A stretch of 13,167 nucleotides of DNA from Firmicutes bacterium UBA6132 (GCA_002435835.1 DIVM01000242.1:1-13167); one strand, 5' to 3'; positions 1 to 7,074 are shown, numbered from the stretch's first letter. Notes: generated by a model not told the origin, from the letters alone. Numbers and translations: made by a program.

Positions 1-130
1 TAGCATGTAAAGGAGACAATCCCAGCGATATGCCTACTGGGATTGCACCTCTTAATTCTATAATAGGTAATGCAGCTGTTAACATCACCTTAAATTCAAT
101 TGATAAAAAATTTAGCAGTTCACTTACCAT
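1..130 (-). CDS. Small multidrug-export family membrane protein, N-terminal part
   Basis: The gene enters from the left edge; only its first 43 codons are visible. The start is the ATG ending at 130, with a GGAGG ribosome-binding site at 139-143, 8 bases upstream. After a short N-terminal stretch, the peptide reads LPIIELRGAIPVGISLGL. The ELRGAIP-G motif within a hydrophobic stretch is the hallmark of the Sm_multidrug_ex family (COG2426), small integral membrane proteins of uncertain transport role. It lies 56 bases downstream of galU on the same strand and may share its transcript. The rest of the gene is outside the window, so whether it is intact cannot be judged. Family assignment rests on the one motif plus hydrophobicity. 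Confidence 0.72.
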   Translation of the reverse strand, partial: MVSELLNFLSIEFKVMLTAALPIIELRGAIPVGISLGLSPLHA

Positions 131-186
131 AACTTATTCCTCCTAAAGCTGTCCCATGAGTAATTCAGCCAACTTATTAAAATGAA

Positions 187-1098
187 TTATTCTCTACCTA
201 CAGTATCTCCATCACCCAAAGCACTTTTTGTTTCCTTCTCCACCAACCCAACCAAATACTCCAAAAAAACCTCTCTCAAATCCTCTCTTCTTAACGCATA
301 CTCCACAGTTGCTTCCAAAAACCCTTCTTTATCCCCTGCATCGTACCTTCTACCTTCGAAGTTATATGCATACATATTTTCACGTTTAGCAAGTTCCTTC
401 AAAGCATCAGTGAGCTGAATTTCTCCGCCCTTGCCAGGTTTTGTATTTTCTATAATATCGAATATTTGAGGAGTGATTATATATCGTCCAAGTATTGCTA
501 CATTTGAAGGTGCTGCATCAACTGTAGGTTTTTCCATCAAATCATTTACTTTATACACTCTGTCACCAACGCTCACGCCGTCCACAATTCCGTATTTGTT
601 AACTTCGGTCATCGGCACTTCTTGAACGCCAAGGATGGAAGATTTATATTCATCAAATGCTTCAATCATTTGTTTTAATACAGGCTTCTCTGAATGAACT
701 ATATCATCCCCAAGGAGCACTGCAAATGGCTCATTACCAATAAAGCTTTTCGCACAATTAATTGCATGTCCTAAACCTAATGGCTCTTTTTGTCTGATAT
801 AGAAAATATTTGCCATATCTGAAATATTTCTTACTTCTTCCAAGAATTAAGTTTTTCCTTTTTTCTCAAGTTCAAGCTCCAATTCAACTGATTTGTCAAA
901 ATGATTTTCTATGGATGATTTATTTCTGCCTGTAATGATAAGTATTTCCTCAATGCCTGAATTTACAGCTTCTTCTATGATAAATTGCATTGTAGGTTTG
1001 TCTACTATAGGAAGCATTTCCTTTGGTTGTGCTTTTGTTGCTGGTAAAAATCTTGTTCCCAGACCTGCTGCTGGTATAACTGCTTTACGTACTTTCAT
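187..1098 (-). pseudogene. galU: UTP-glucose-1-phosphate uridylyltransferase with an in-frame stop at codon 84
   Basis: GalU makes UDP-glucose from UTP and glucose-1-phosphate in the cytoplasm. UDP-glucose is the substrate for the dehydrogenase and epimerase steps encoded upstream. The N-terminal nucleotide-binding signature is visible ([20 protein letters not shown]), as are [38 protein letters not shown] and GGEIQLTDAL. The coding frame is continuous over 303 codons, normal for the family, except for a TAA at 847-849 just after EKKGKT. Family members usually read KTELLE here, so a single GAA-to-TAA change is the simplest origin. Both sides stay in the same frame, so this is a nonsense codon, not a frameshift. 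Reinitiation at the TTG at 841-843 would give a fragment lacking the nucleotide-binding site. A sequencing error is the main alternative. Confidence 0.9.
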
Positions 1099-1159
1099 TT
1101 TAATTGATCCCCCAATACTTATTAATTTTATATATTTAAATGCCTATAAAGCATATACT

Positions 1160-2194
1160 TTATTTCACCTTATAATACTCCACATACCAATCCGTAAACC
1201 TCTGCAACCCTTCTTCAATAGAAGTCTCCGGTTTAAATCCTACTGCATTATACAACAAATCAGTAGAAGCATAAGTAGCAGGAACATCGCCAGGTTTTAA
1301 TGGTTCAAATATTTTCTCAAATTCCACTTCTCTGCCTAAGGATTTGCTCAAACATTTCTCCAACGTCTCAATGAACACCATCAACTTCTCAGGACTGTTA
1401 TTTCCAATATTATAAACCTTATTAGGAACCCCATCACCAGAAGCTACAGTCGCATTCCCCAACAACCTCACAATCCCTTCCACAATATCATCCACATAAG
1501 TAAAATCCCTGTAAAGATCATTCACAAAATCACCATTATTAAATATCTTAATAGGTTTACCCCGAAAATATTTATCAGTAAACCCAAAATAAGCCATATC
1601 AGGTCTGCCCATTGGACCATATACAGTAAAAAACCTTAGCCCAGTAGCTGGTATCTTATACAAATGACTATAAGTATGCGCCATCAGCTCATTTGATTTC
1701 TTAGTAGCTGCATATAACGACACGGGATGATCTACAAAATCTGATTCTTCAAATGGTACCTTTTTATTTGAACCATAAACGGAACTTGATGATGCGTATA
1801 CCAGATGTTCCACAGGATTATGTCTGCATGCTTCCAATATATTAAAGAAACCAACAATATTGCTTCCTATATAAACATCAGGATTTTCAATGGAATATCT
1901 TACTCCTGCCTGTGCAGCCAAATTCACCACAACATTGGGCGAAAAATCTTCAAATGTCTTCATAATCATTGACTTGTCAGAGATATCCCCTTTAATAAAT
2001 GTAAACTTTTCAAAAGGTTTAAGTTTTTCCAAACGAGCATATTTTAAATTTACATCATAATAATCATTTATATTATCAATTCCTATTACACGGCAACCTT
2101 GTTCTAACAATCTCTTTGATAAAAAGAATCCTATGAACCCTGCTGCTCCAGTAACAAGATATGTCTTGCTCACATCTAAAGGTTTGTAACTCAT
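1160..2194 (-). CDS. UDP-glucuronate 4-epimerase, extended SDR family
   Basis: This 344-residue NAD-dependent epimerase should interconvert UDP-glucuronate and UDP-galacturonate in the cytoplasm, supplying acidic sugars for capsule or exopolysaccharide. The Rossmann glycine motif TGAAGFIG lies at about residues 16-23. The NIN-DYYD-LK segment after beta-2 is typical of UDP-uronate epimerases. The ASSSSVYG serine segment precedes the catalytic YAATK (Tyr-xxx-Lys). Length is normal and the frame is intact. The ATG start at 2194 has AAGGAGG a few bases upstream. It lies between the tail of a UDP-glucose dehydrogenase and galU, a logical UDP-glucose to UDP-glucuronate to UDP-galacturonate order. 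A second, broken copy of about 139 codons lies at 5550-5969. UDP-glucose 4-epimerase is a less likely reading. Confidence 0.88.
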   Translation of the reverse strand: MSYKPLDVSKTYLVTGAAGFIGFFLSKRLLEQGCRVIGIDNINDYYDVNLKYARLEKLKPFEKFTFIKGDISDKSMIMKTFEDFSPNVVVNLAAQAGVRYSIENPDVYIGSNIVGFFNILEACRHNPVEHLVYASSSSVYGSNKKVPFEESDFVDHPVSLYAATKKSNELMAHTYSHLYKIPATGLRFFTVYGPMGRPDMAYFGFTDKYFRGKPIKIFNNGDFVNDLYRDFTYVDDIVEGIVRLLGNATVASGDGVPNKVYNIGNNSPEKLMVFIETLEKCLSKSLGREVEFEKIFEPLKPGDVPATYASTDLLYNAVGFKPETSIEEGLQRFTDWYVEYYKVK

Positions 2195-2251
2195 TTTGTT
2201 CCTCCTTAAAACATAAGTGTAGTAATATCTTTTTAAAATACTACTACACCA

Positions 2252-2608
2252 TTATACAATATATTTTTCAAATACAGCATTATTCATCTCTTCAACTTTA
2301 TAAATATTCCTTCCATCATACACCAAAGGAGTTCTCATAAGTTTCTTATAATCTTCTGGCATTACTGCTTTTATTTCGCCCCACTCTGTAAATATAAAGC
2401 ATATGTTAGCACCTTTTAAAGCATCTTCTACATCTGCAACATATGTTATGCTGCCATTTGCAATACTACCTTCAGGGAACTTTCGCTTAAAGTTATCTGC
2501 TCCTACTGGATCATAAGCATAAACATCTGCACCTTGTTCCAATAATAAAGGTACATTTTCAAGTGATGGAGCTTCTCTTAAATCATCAGTTCCTGATTTA
2601 AATGTCAA
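2252..2608 (-). pseudogene. ugd: UDP-glucose 6-dehydrogenase, C-terminal fragment
   Basis: UDP-glucose dehydrogenase oxidises UDP-glucose to UDP-glucuronate using NAD+. Only the C-terminal UDP-binding domain remains: TFKSGTDDLREAPSLENVP, then the YAYDPVG region, then FIFTEWGEIK and VYDGRNIY, ending at a normal C-terminus. The N-terminal Rossmann domain and catalytic-cysteine motif are absent. Homology stops abruptly at about 2608, where AT-rich DNA begins. The ORF can open with TTG, but this residue corresponds to the Leu of the usual GLTFKP segment, so it is a break and not a native start. The separate middle fragment at 7331-7930 overlaps this piece by about 20 codons. The two therefore cannot be one gene simply split by an insertion. 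Confidence 0.88.
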
Positions 2609-2767
2609 GTTTATTTTTTAAATGAGTGATTGTATAAATATAAAAAATTCACAAAAACAAAAAGCATGAACTAACCTCTAAACCTCACAAAACGCAAAAA
2701 ATATTTATAAATATATGTGTTTTCCTTTAATTAATGTTTAAATTTAAGCATTAAATTCAATTCATTA

Positions 2768-3095
2768 TTAATCGCAAATTCTTATACAAAGCAATGAATT
2801 ATAATCCATTGGTAAAGCTAAATCATATTCAATGAAACAGTCCAACTTCGAGTAAGCATCTTTAAATCTATAAATAATATCACTGTCAACCCCAATATTC
2901 TCATATTGTTCAACCCATGTAAAATTAGATATTCAAATGCTTTTAACCTTAAGTTTTTCTCCTAATAAAGCTCCAATTGGACTAATATCACTTATAACAC
3001 ACCTAATATTAAAATTCTTCAAAAATTTATGTACTTCTTCGACTATGATACATCTAAATTCAAACAAAATATTCATTAAACCTGAACTCAAAAAA
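2768..3095 (-). pseudogene. Glycosyltransferase-like remnant with an in-frame TGA
   Basis: Read on the minus strand, one frame gives EVHKFLKNFNIRCVISDISP, then IGALLGEKLKVKSI, a TGA at 2933-2935, and then ISNFTWVEQYENIG and LALPMDY before a TAA at 2768-2770. The layout resembles the nucleotide-sugar transferase-like domain in GT28-type proteins and L-arabinokinase N-termini: a V-SD--P segment, then a (C/V)-I-NF-W motif and a later LP. The frame is the same on both sides of the TGA, so TGT or TGC to TGA is likely. No credible N-terminus or full-length C-terminus is present. It was probably part of the sugar locus and is now decayed. The family call is tentative and the right boundary approximate. 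The rest of the 2609-3306 gap is AT-rich and shows no gene. Confidence 0.45.
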
Positions 3096-3109
3096 AGTAC
3101 ATTTTTTAT

Positions 3110-3152
3110 GATAACTATTTTATTCTTATTTAACATGAATAAAATAGTTATC
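3110..3152. repeat. Perfect 16-bp inverted repeat with an 11-base loop
   Basis: GATAACTATTTTATTC (3110-3125) and its exact complement GAATAAAATAGTTATC (3137-3152) surround an 11-base loop. A run of A or T bases flanks one side, but no clean poly-U tract follows the stem in either direction, so it is a poor intrinsic terminator. It lies in the non-coding stretch between the glycosyltransferase remnant and the plus-strand SatD-like gene. It could be a weak terminator for one strand, a protein-binding dyad, or the tip of a small mobile repeat. Confidence 0.7.
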
Positions 3153-3306
3153 ATCTACAAAATTTATAAAACATACATTTACTTAACATCACATATATTA
3201 TTTTAGTACATAATATATTAATTGTTTTTCATTTGAACAGTTTAAAAAATATATTTTTGCCAATACTTAAGATATCAAAATAAAAAATCAATTGGAGCGT
3301 TTTATA

Positions 3307-3696
3307 ATGTTATATATGGTAATTATATTTGATATAAAGAGTTCAAAACAATTGTCCAACAGAGAAGATGTACAATACAAGTTAATTGACGCAATTAAAA
3401 AAGCAAATAAAGATTATAGCAGTATAATTGCCAGTAACTTTATCATCACTTTAGGCGATGAATGGCAAGGATTATTAAAATATCCATGTGATTATCAAAA
3501 AATTATAGACTTTTTTAATGAAAACTTTAAAAATCTCAAAATTTATTGCGGTATAGGCATTGGAGTTATTAGTATAAATAATTTTGAATTAACGGTAAAT
3601 CAACTTGATGGACCTGCATTTTACTTAGCAAGAAATGCTATAAAGATTGCTAAACAAAAAAACATTTCACTTGTCGTATTAAAAGATTGGCCTTAA
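3307..3696 (+). CDS. Minimal SatD-like protein with a class III cyclase-like motif set
   Basis: This 129-residue protein has the SatD-family core. VIIFDIKSS (Asp9) comes first, then NFIITLGDEWQGLL (Gly50-Asp51-Glu52), GIGIGVISI (82-90), and DGPAFYLAR (101-109). SatD is named from the streptococcal sat operon; its biochemical activity is not established to my knowledge. The order D-I, G-D, hydrophobic GIxxG, then G-xx-AR parallels class III nucleotidyl cyclases, where the two Asp residues bind metal. That parallel is my inference. ATG 3307 is preferred over TTG 3292 because GGAG at 3294-3297 lies 9 bases upstream. It lacks the C-terminal helix-turn-helix present in the neighbouring SatD-like protein, so it is either a minimal form or truncated. 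It faces the DUF3307 gene, with 15 bases between their stops. Confidence 0.75.
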   Translation: MLYMVIIFDIKSSKQLSNREDVQYKLIDAIKKANKDYSSIIASNFIITLGDEWQGLLKYPCDYQKIIDFFNENFKNLKIYCGIGIGVISINNFELTVNQLDGPAFYLARNAIKIAKQKNISLVVLKDWP

Positions 3697-3711
3697 ATTT
3701 CTATTACAGCT

Positions 3712-4539
3712 CTAAAGTATTCTTATAAGAATACCATAAGCAGACAAATTGTAAACAACACTAAATAAAGTACCTAATAAATAGTATTCGGAAAATATTT
3801 TACTATCTAACATTTTGAATCTTGCTAATGATTTAACAGCAATAATAAAGCCTATAGCCTCTATTTCATTATTGTATAAAAAAATTGTAATCAATATTCT
3901 TTCTAATATTCCTATCCATTTGCCTGTTTTCACTTCATCAATAAACTTATGTTCAACATGTTCATTGATTCCAATGTCTTTCTTAAACTTATCATTTAAA
4001 ATATTAGTGTAATTATCCACATTAGCATATACCAAGTTAAATACAATAGGTATTAAATATGCTCCTGAAAAAGAAATATACATTATCATGAATATTAGTT
4101 TCAAATCTAACTGATTAAAACCATCTTGACTTGACATTATGCTTAATAAAAATTCATTTAACTTATTAAATCTTAATGTTATATCATTTGTTAATAGTAA
4201 GATCAATATTATATGTAACATTTGATCAAACAAAAACACAACAATATCTGCCTTCTTAATTATTTCCTTATTACTAAATTTTGAAAAATAATTTAGAATT
4301 ATTTCTTTAATAAAATCTATTAACAAATGAATTAATACAATTAACAAAATTCTACTAACTAATTTAGGCATATCGTGTAATTCAACTAGTAAAATCATAC
4401 ATAATGAAGATACCAAAAGACCGATTCCATGGTACAGATATCCCTTCCAATCCATACGATGTTTTAAAATGACAGTATTATTTGATTGAATAATAAAATC
4501 TGATATAGAATGAGAAATTAGCATTAGTAATGTAAACAT
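3712..4539 (-). CDS. DUF3307 family polytopic membrane protein
   Basis: A 275-residue protein, mostly hydrophobic, with about six or seven predicted membrane segments. It carries the polar-in-membrane signature of DUF3307: H10-SxxD14-xxxQ18, YHGIG at 36-40, LIHLLID at 69-75 and FDQMLH at 104-109. Conserved C-terminal blocks follow: GKWIGILER (206-214), KSLARF (236-241) and EYYLLGTLFS (251-260). Its biochemical role is unknown. The buried His and Asp residues could line a channel or metal site, which is inference. The ATG start overlaps the stop of the upstream winged-helix/SatD gene (TAATG), so the two are translationally coupled and probably act together. An 18-bp perfect palindrome (3717-3734) covers its last codons. 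Very AT-rich, unlike the sugar genes. Confidence 0.78.
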   Translation of the reverse strand: MFTLLMLISHSISDFIIQSNNTVILKHRMDWKGYLYHGIGLLVSSLCMILLVELHDMPKLVSRILLIVLIHLLIDFIKEIILNYFSKFSNKEIIKKADIVVFLFDQMLHIILILLLTNDITLRFNKLNEFLLSIMSSQDGFNQLDLKLIFMIMYISFSGAYLIPIVFNLVYANVDNYTNILNDKFKKDIGINEHVEHKFIDEVKTGKWIGILERILITIFLYNNEIEAIGFIIAVKSLARFKMLDSKIFSEYYLLGTLFSVVYNLSAYGILIRIL

Positions 4540-5411
4540 TAGGCAATCAATCTCCTTATTTTCATAATTTCAACTATTGTTTCAAAAGAATTTATTATTT
4601 CAAATATATTTGATACATTCAATCTGTCATAATAACTTGTTTTGCTTATATTTAACTGATTTAATGCAATATCCAGATTTTTTTTAGATAATTCAAATTT
4701 AATTGCATCCCATTGTTTATCTGTTATCTTGTTAATAACCATATTTATCAATGCTAATATATTGTTGCACAGCTTATCAACATAATTGTACTCACTAACA
4801 ACTAAACCATTATATTCTTTACTATTTTTTAATTTTGACAAGCAGTCTCTTGCATTCCAAAAAATTGGACCATTCATTTCCCATGAATTCCTTTTTAATT
4901 CATTATCCATTTCACCAAAGCTAATTCCGTAGCGTACTTTAAAAGGGCGCAAGTAACAAAATGTAAGTAACAACAAATAACCTATTCTATTATCAAACGG
5001 ACATAAAATTTGAATTTCATCACCTTGAGAAATAAAATATTCTCTTTCATAGCTATAGCTATCCTTAATCACAAAATTCAAAGAATTTATTTTGTTATTC
5101 AATTCTTCATTGAATTTATTATAGTTCATTTCGGATGATTTTATGATGTCCATTGTTATGACAGTATACTCATTTGTACTTTCCTTTTTAAAATCTTCCA
5201 GCACATAAAGACCTCTTGATACATTCCTGATCACTTTGTTTTTTTTCAGTTCGTAGATAATCCAACTCACTGTACTCCTCTTAATTTCCCCATAAACATC
5301 CTTGTAAAAATCGTTAAAATCATTTACATTAATAGTATTATACGTTTTAAATCTTTTTTTAAATTCTTCAATGTGAAATCTATTATTATTTATATCGCTC
5401 AATATTCCCAC
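4539..5411 (-). CDS. Winged-helix/SatD-like fusion protein, possible nucleotide-signal enzyme
   Basis: Residues about 8-72 form a winged helix ending in VIRNVSRGLYVL, like the N-terminal domain of AbiEi-type antitoxins. The SatD-like core follows: VITMDIIKSS (Asp88), FISQGDEIQIL (Gly130-Asp131-Glu132), RYGISFGEM (160-168) and MNGPIFWNAR (Gly181, Asn186, Arg188). Residues about 229-275 form a second helix-turn-helix typical of SatD C-termini (QW--I, LNISKTSYYDRL). The two conserved Asp residues and the later Asn/Arg sit in the order seen in class III cyclases. Catalysis is inference, and the fold could instead only bind nucleotide. GTG 5411 leaves almost no space after AAAGGA. TTG 5402, about 10 bases from it, may be the true start. 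Translationally coupled to the DUF3307 gene, with palindromic tandem repeats just upstream. Confidence 0.72.
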   Translation of the reverse strand: MGILSDINNNRFHIEEFKKRFKTYNTINVNDFNDFYKDVYGEIKRSTVSWIIYELKKNKVIRNVSRGLYVLEDFKKESTNEYTVITMDIIKSSEMNYNKFNEELNNKINSLNFVIKDSYSYEREYFISQGDEIQILCPFDNRIGYLLLLTFCYLRPFKVRYGISFGEMDNELKRNSWEMNGPIFWNARDCLSKLKNSKEYNGLVVSEYNYVDKLCNNILALINMVINKITDKQWDAIKFELSKKNLDIALNQLNISKTSYYDRLNVSNIFEIINSFETIVEIMKIRRLIA

Positions 5412-5453
5412 TTCCTTTCAAAAAGTATAATACCATAACATTACTTTTCTTGC

Positions 5454-5523
5454 AAGGATTTTCCGGGTTCTAACCCGTACCAAGGTTTTTCCGGGTTCTA
5501 ACCCGTACCAAGGTTTTTCCGGG
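5454..5523. repeat. 28-bp tandem repeat, two and a half units, each with a GC-rich palindrome
   Basis: Units occupy 5454-5481, 5482-5509 and, in part, 5510-5523. The first two differ only by an A/T in the T-rich stretch. Each full unit contains CGGGTTCTAACCCG, an inverted repeat with a 2-base centre, followed by GTACC and AAGG plus a run of T. The block stands out by its GC content in AT-rich surroundings. It lies 43 bases upstream of the winged-helix/SatD gene and directly beside the epimerase fragment. It could be an operator array for one of that protein's DNA-binding domains, a transcript leader with serial hairpins, or a junction scar. Confidence 0.85.
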
Positions 5524-5549
5524 TCTAAACAGTATGTAGTTTATTAAAC

Positions 5550-5969
5550 CTGAGCCGGCACACCATACAAATGACTATAAGTATGTGCCATCAACTCATT
5601 TGATTTCTTCGTAGCTGCATATAACGACACTGGATGATCTACAAAATCTGATTCTTCAAATGGTACCTTTTTATTTGAACCATAAACAGAACTTGATGAT
5701 GCATATACGAGATGTTCCACAGGATGTAGTCTTACTGCTTCCAATATATTAAAGAAACCAACAATATTGCTTCCTATATAAACATCAGGATTTTCTATGG
5801 AATATCTTACTCCTGCCTGAGCAGCCAAATTCGCAACAACATTGGGCGAAAATTCTTCGAATGTCTTCATAATCATTGATTTGTCAGAGATATCCCCTTT
5901 AATAAATGTAAACTTTTCAAAAGGTTTAAGTTTTTCTAAACGAGCATATTTTAAATTCACATCATGATT
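5550..5969 (-). pseudogene. Internal fragment of a second UDP-glucuronate 4-epimerase
   Basis: This piece encodes about 139 codons, from the HDVNLKYARLEKLKPFEKF region through ASSSSVYG and the catalytic YAATK to SHLYGVPA. It matches the middle of the intact epimerase at 1160-2194 with only a handful of substitutions, for example VVVNLAAQ to VVANLAAQ. It lacks the NAD-binding glycine motif and the whole C-terminal half. At its downstream end the usual ATGLRF reading is broken by a 1-base deletion after GCT, and homology then stops after GTTTAA. At the upstream end homology stops near 5969, where junction repeats begin. The substitutions show it descends from a diverged paralogue and not from a fresh local duplication. 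It is not expected to be functional. Confidence 0.92.
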
Positions 5970-5990
5970 ATGCTTTATTAATATATTTTT

Positions 5991-6085
5991 GTCGCAAAAA
6001 CTATATTTTGCTCAAATAAGTTAAGTCCTTCAAAAATAACCATTCAAATTTCAACATTTATTACATAAGTTAAGCACCTGGTACC
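5991..6085. repeat. Junction repeat cluster: element ends between the epimerase scar and cassette B
   Basis: GTCGCAAAAACTATATTTTGC at 5991-6011 nearly matches 7262-7282. Two ATAAGTTAAG decamers follow, at 6016-6025 and 6065-6074. The second continues into CACCTGG, a degenerate form of the GTGACAGGCACC motif found at the other junctions. The cluster fills the gene-free gap between the broken epimerase and the XRE gene. It appears to be leftover ends of the repeat element that is more complete at 7111-7330. Confidence 0.6.
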
Positions 6086-6119
6086 GAATCCCTACAGCTC
6101 TACTCGACCAATTTGATTA

Positions 6120-6446
6120 TCAACTCTTTTCTCCTAGCCCTATTAGCAAACCTATTGCGCGTTCTCTCTTACTATCAGATAAATTTCGAAAAATGGATAT
6201 TAACTCTAGTTCCTGATTGCTTAAATCAGATTTACTGATTTTTTTAAATTGTTTATCATCTGTGCGACCAAGAATATAATCAACAGATACATCTAAAGTA
6301 TCAGCAAGTTTTATAAGCATATCAGCAGGAGGAACAGCCTTTCCAATTTCATAACCACTAATAGTCTCTTGTGATACCCCAAGCTCAATTCCCAACCGCA
6401 CTTGAGTCAAGTTCTTTGATTCACGTAATTGCTTTAGACGCTCCAT
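6120..6446 (-). CDS. XRE-family transcriptional regulator
   Basis: A 108-residue Cro/CI-type DNA-binding protein. The helix-turn-helix lies at about residues 8-38: LRESKNLTQVRLGIELGVSQ, then ETISGYEIGKAVP. The conserved tail of the fold follows, LIKLADTLDVSVDYILGRTD. The C-terminal 40 residues are a helical extension, as in repressors of phage and conjugative elements. The ATG start has AGGTGG about 6 bases upstream. It is divergent from the SLOG gene at 6577, with 130 bases between the starts. A promoter and a TGACT-N5-AGTCA dyad in that gap suggest it represses the SLOG gene and perhaps itself. The regulatory link is inference from arrangement. Confidence 0.9.
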   Translation of the reverse strand: MERLKQLRESKNLTQVRLGIELGVSQETISGYEIGKAVPPADMLIKLADTLDVSVDYILGRTDDKQFKKISKSDLSNQELELISIFRNLSDSKRERAIGLLIGLGEKS

Positions 6447-6492
6447 AATTTCACCACCTATATAATTTATATATAAATATTATCAATAATTA

Positions 6493-6521
6493 TTGACTTT
6501 TTCAGTCATATTATTTATAAT
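6493..6521 (+). promoter_or_regulatory. Sigma-A-type promoter with an overlapping dyad operator
   Basis: TTGACT (6493-6498), a 17-base spacer and TATAAT (6516-6521) form a near-consensus promoter for the SLOG gene, whose ATG lies at 6577 behind an AAGGAG site. TGACT-TTTTC-AGTCA (6494-6508), a perfect 5-bp dyad, overlaps the -35 box. That is where an XRE dimer would block RNA polymerase. Repressor binding is inferred from position only. Confidence 0.75.
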
Positions 6522-6576
6522 TAATATAAACTATATCCATATCGAATATAATTATTCTTTATAAGGAGACAAAATT

Positions 6577-7074
6577 ATGAAAGACAAAACACTTAGTTTT
6601 AGTGGACACCGATCTGAGAAATTACCAAAAAATAAATCTCAAATAGATGTACTAAAGCAAAATTTGTATAGGCAAATTGATATTGCAATCTATGAAGGTT
6701 ATGAAAACTTTCTATTTGGTGCTTGTTATGGCTTTGACTTAATATGTGCAGAGCAAGTGTTGGTGCGTAAACAAGTAATAAAGCCTACAGATCCAATAGT
6801 GATAAAACTTATCGCAGTAGTTCCATTTGAGGAACAAGCAGCTAAATGGAATGATCATGATCGTACCATTTATTTTGATACATTATCCAATTGTGATGAA
6901 GTAATCACCCTTAATACACATTTTAAAATCGGCTGTTATTACGAAAGAAACAGATACATGATAGACAATAGCAGCAAGCTAATCTGCTATTACAATGGAA
7001 GTGGTGGTGGGACCGGATACACTGTTGAATATGCTGAAAACCAGTCAAAACCAATTATAAATCTATTTATGTAA
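6577..7074 (+). CDS. SLOG-superfamily protein, YpsA/DUF1273-like
   Basis: A 165-residue Rossmann-like protein. Family blocks are SFSGHRSEKLP at the N-terminus, FLFGACYGFDLICAE, IAVVPFEEQAAKW, YERNRYMIDNSSKLICYYNG and the glycine-rich SGGGTGYTVEYA. These match the YpsA/DUF1273 branch of the SLOG fold, which is predicted to bind nucleotides or ADP-ribose-type ligands. SLOG domains in conflict systems are known as sensors or processors of such signals. Length is normal and the ATG start has AAGGAG at good spacing. The only partner visible is the divergent XRE gene; such pairs are common on mobile elements. Possible roles are a stress or defence signal protein under XRE control, or a cargo gene of an old integrated element. 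Confidence 0.85.
   Translation: MKDKTLSFSGHRSEKLPKNKSQIDVLKQNLYRQIDIAIYEGYENFLFGACYGFDLICAEQVLVRKQVIKPTDPIVIKLIAVVPFEEQAAKWNDHDRTIYFDTLSNCDEVITLNTHFKIGCYYERNRYMIDNSSKLICYYNGSGGGTGYTVEYAENQSKPIINLFM

Noticed and set aside
911..1300. Plus-strand reading frame opposite galU and the epimerase
   Set aside because: It is antisense to well-conserved coding sequence, has no homology that I recognise, and has no ribosome-binding site.
2933..2935. In-frame TGA as a selenocysteine codon
   Set aside because: The gene is truncated at both ends, no convincing stem-loop follows the codon, and another sugar gene here carries an ordinary nonsense codon.
3717..3734. 18-bp palindrome GTATTCTTATAAGAATAC as a bidirectional terminator
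   Set aside because: It has no loop, no GC pairs in the core and no T run, and it lies inside the last codons of the DUF3307 gene.
5454..5523. Tandem repeat as a short CRISPR array
   Set aside because: Units are directly adjacent with no unique spacers, only two and a half copies exist, and no cas genes are in the window.
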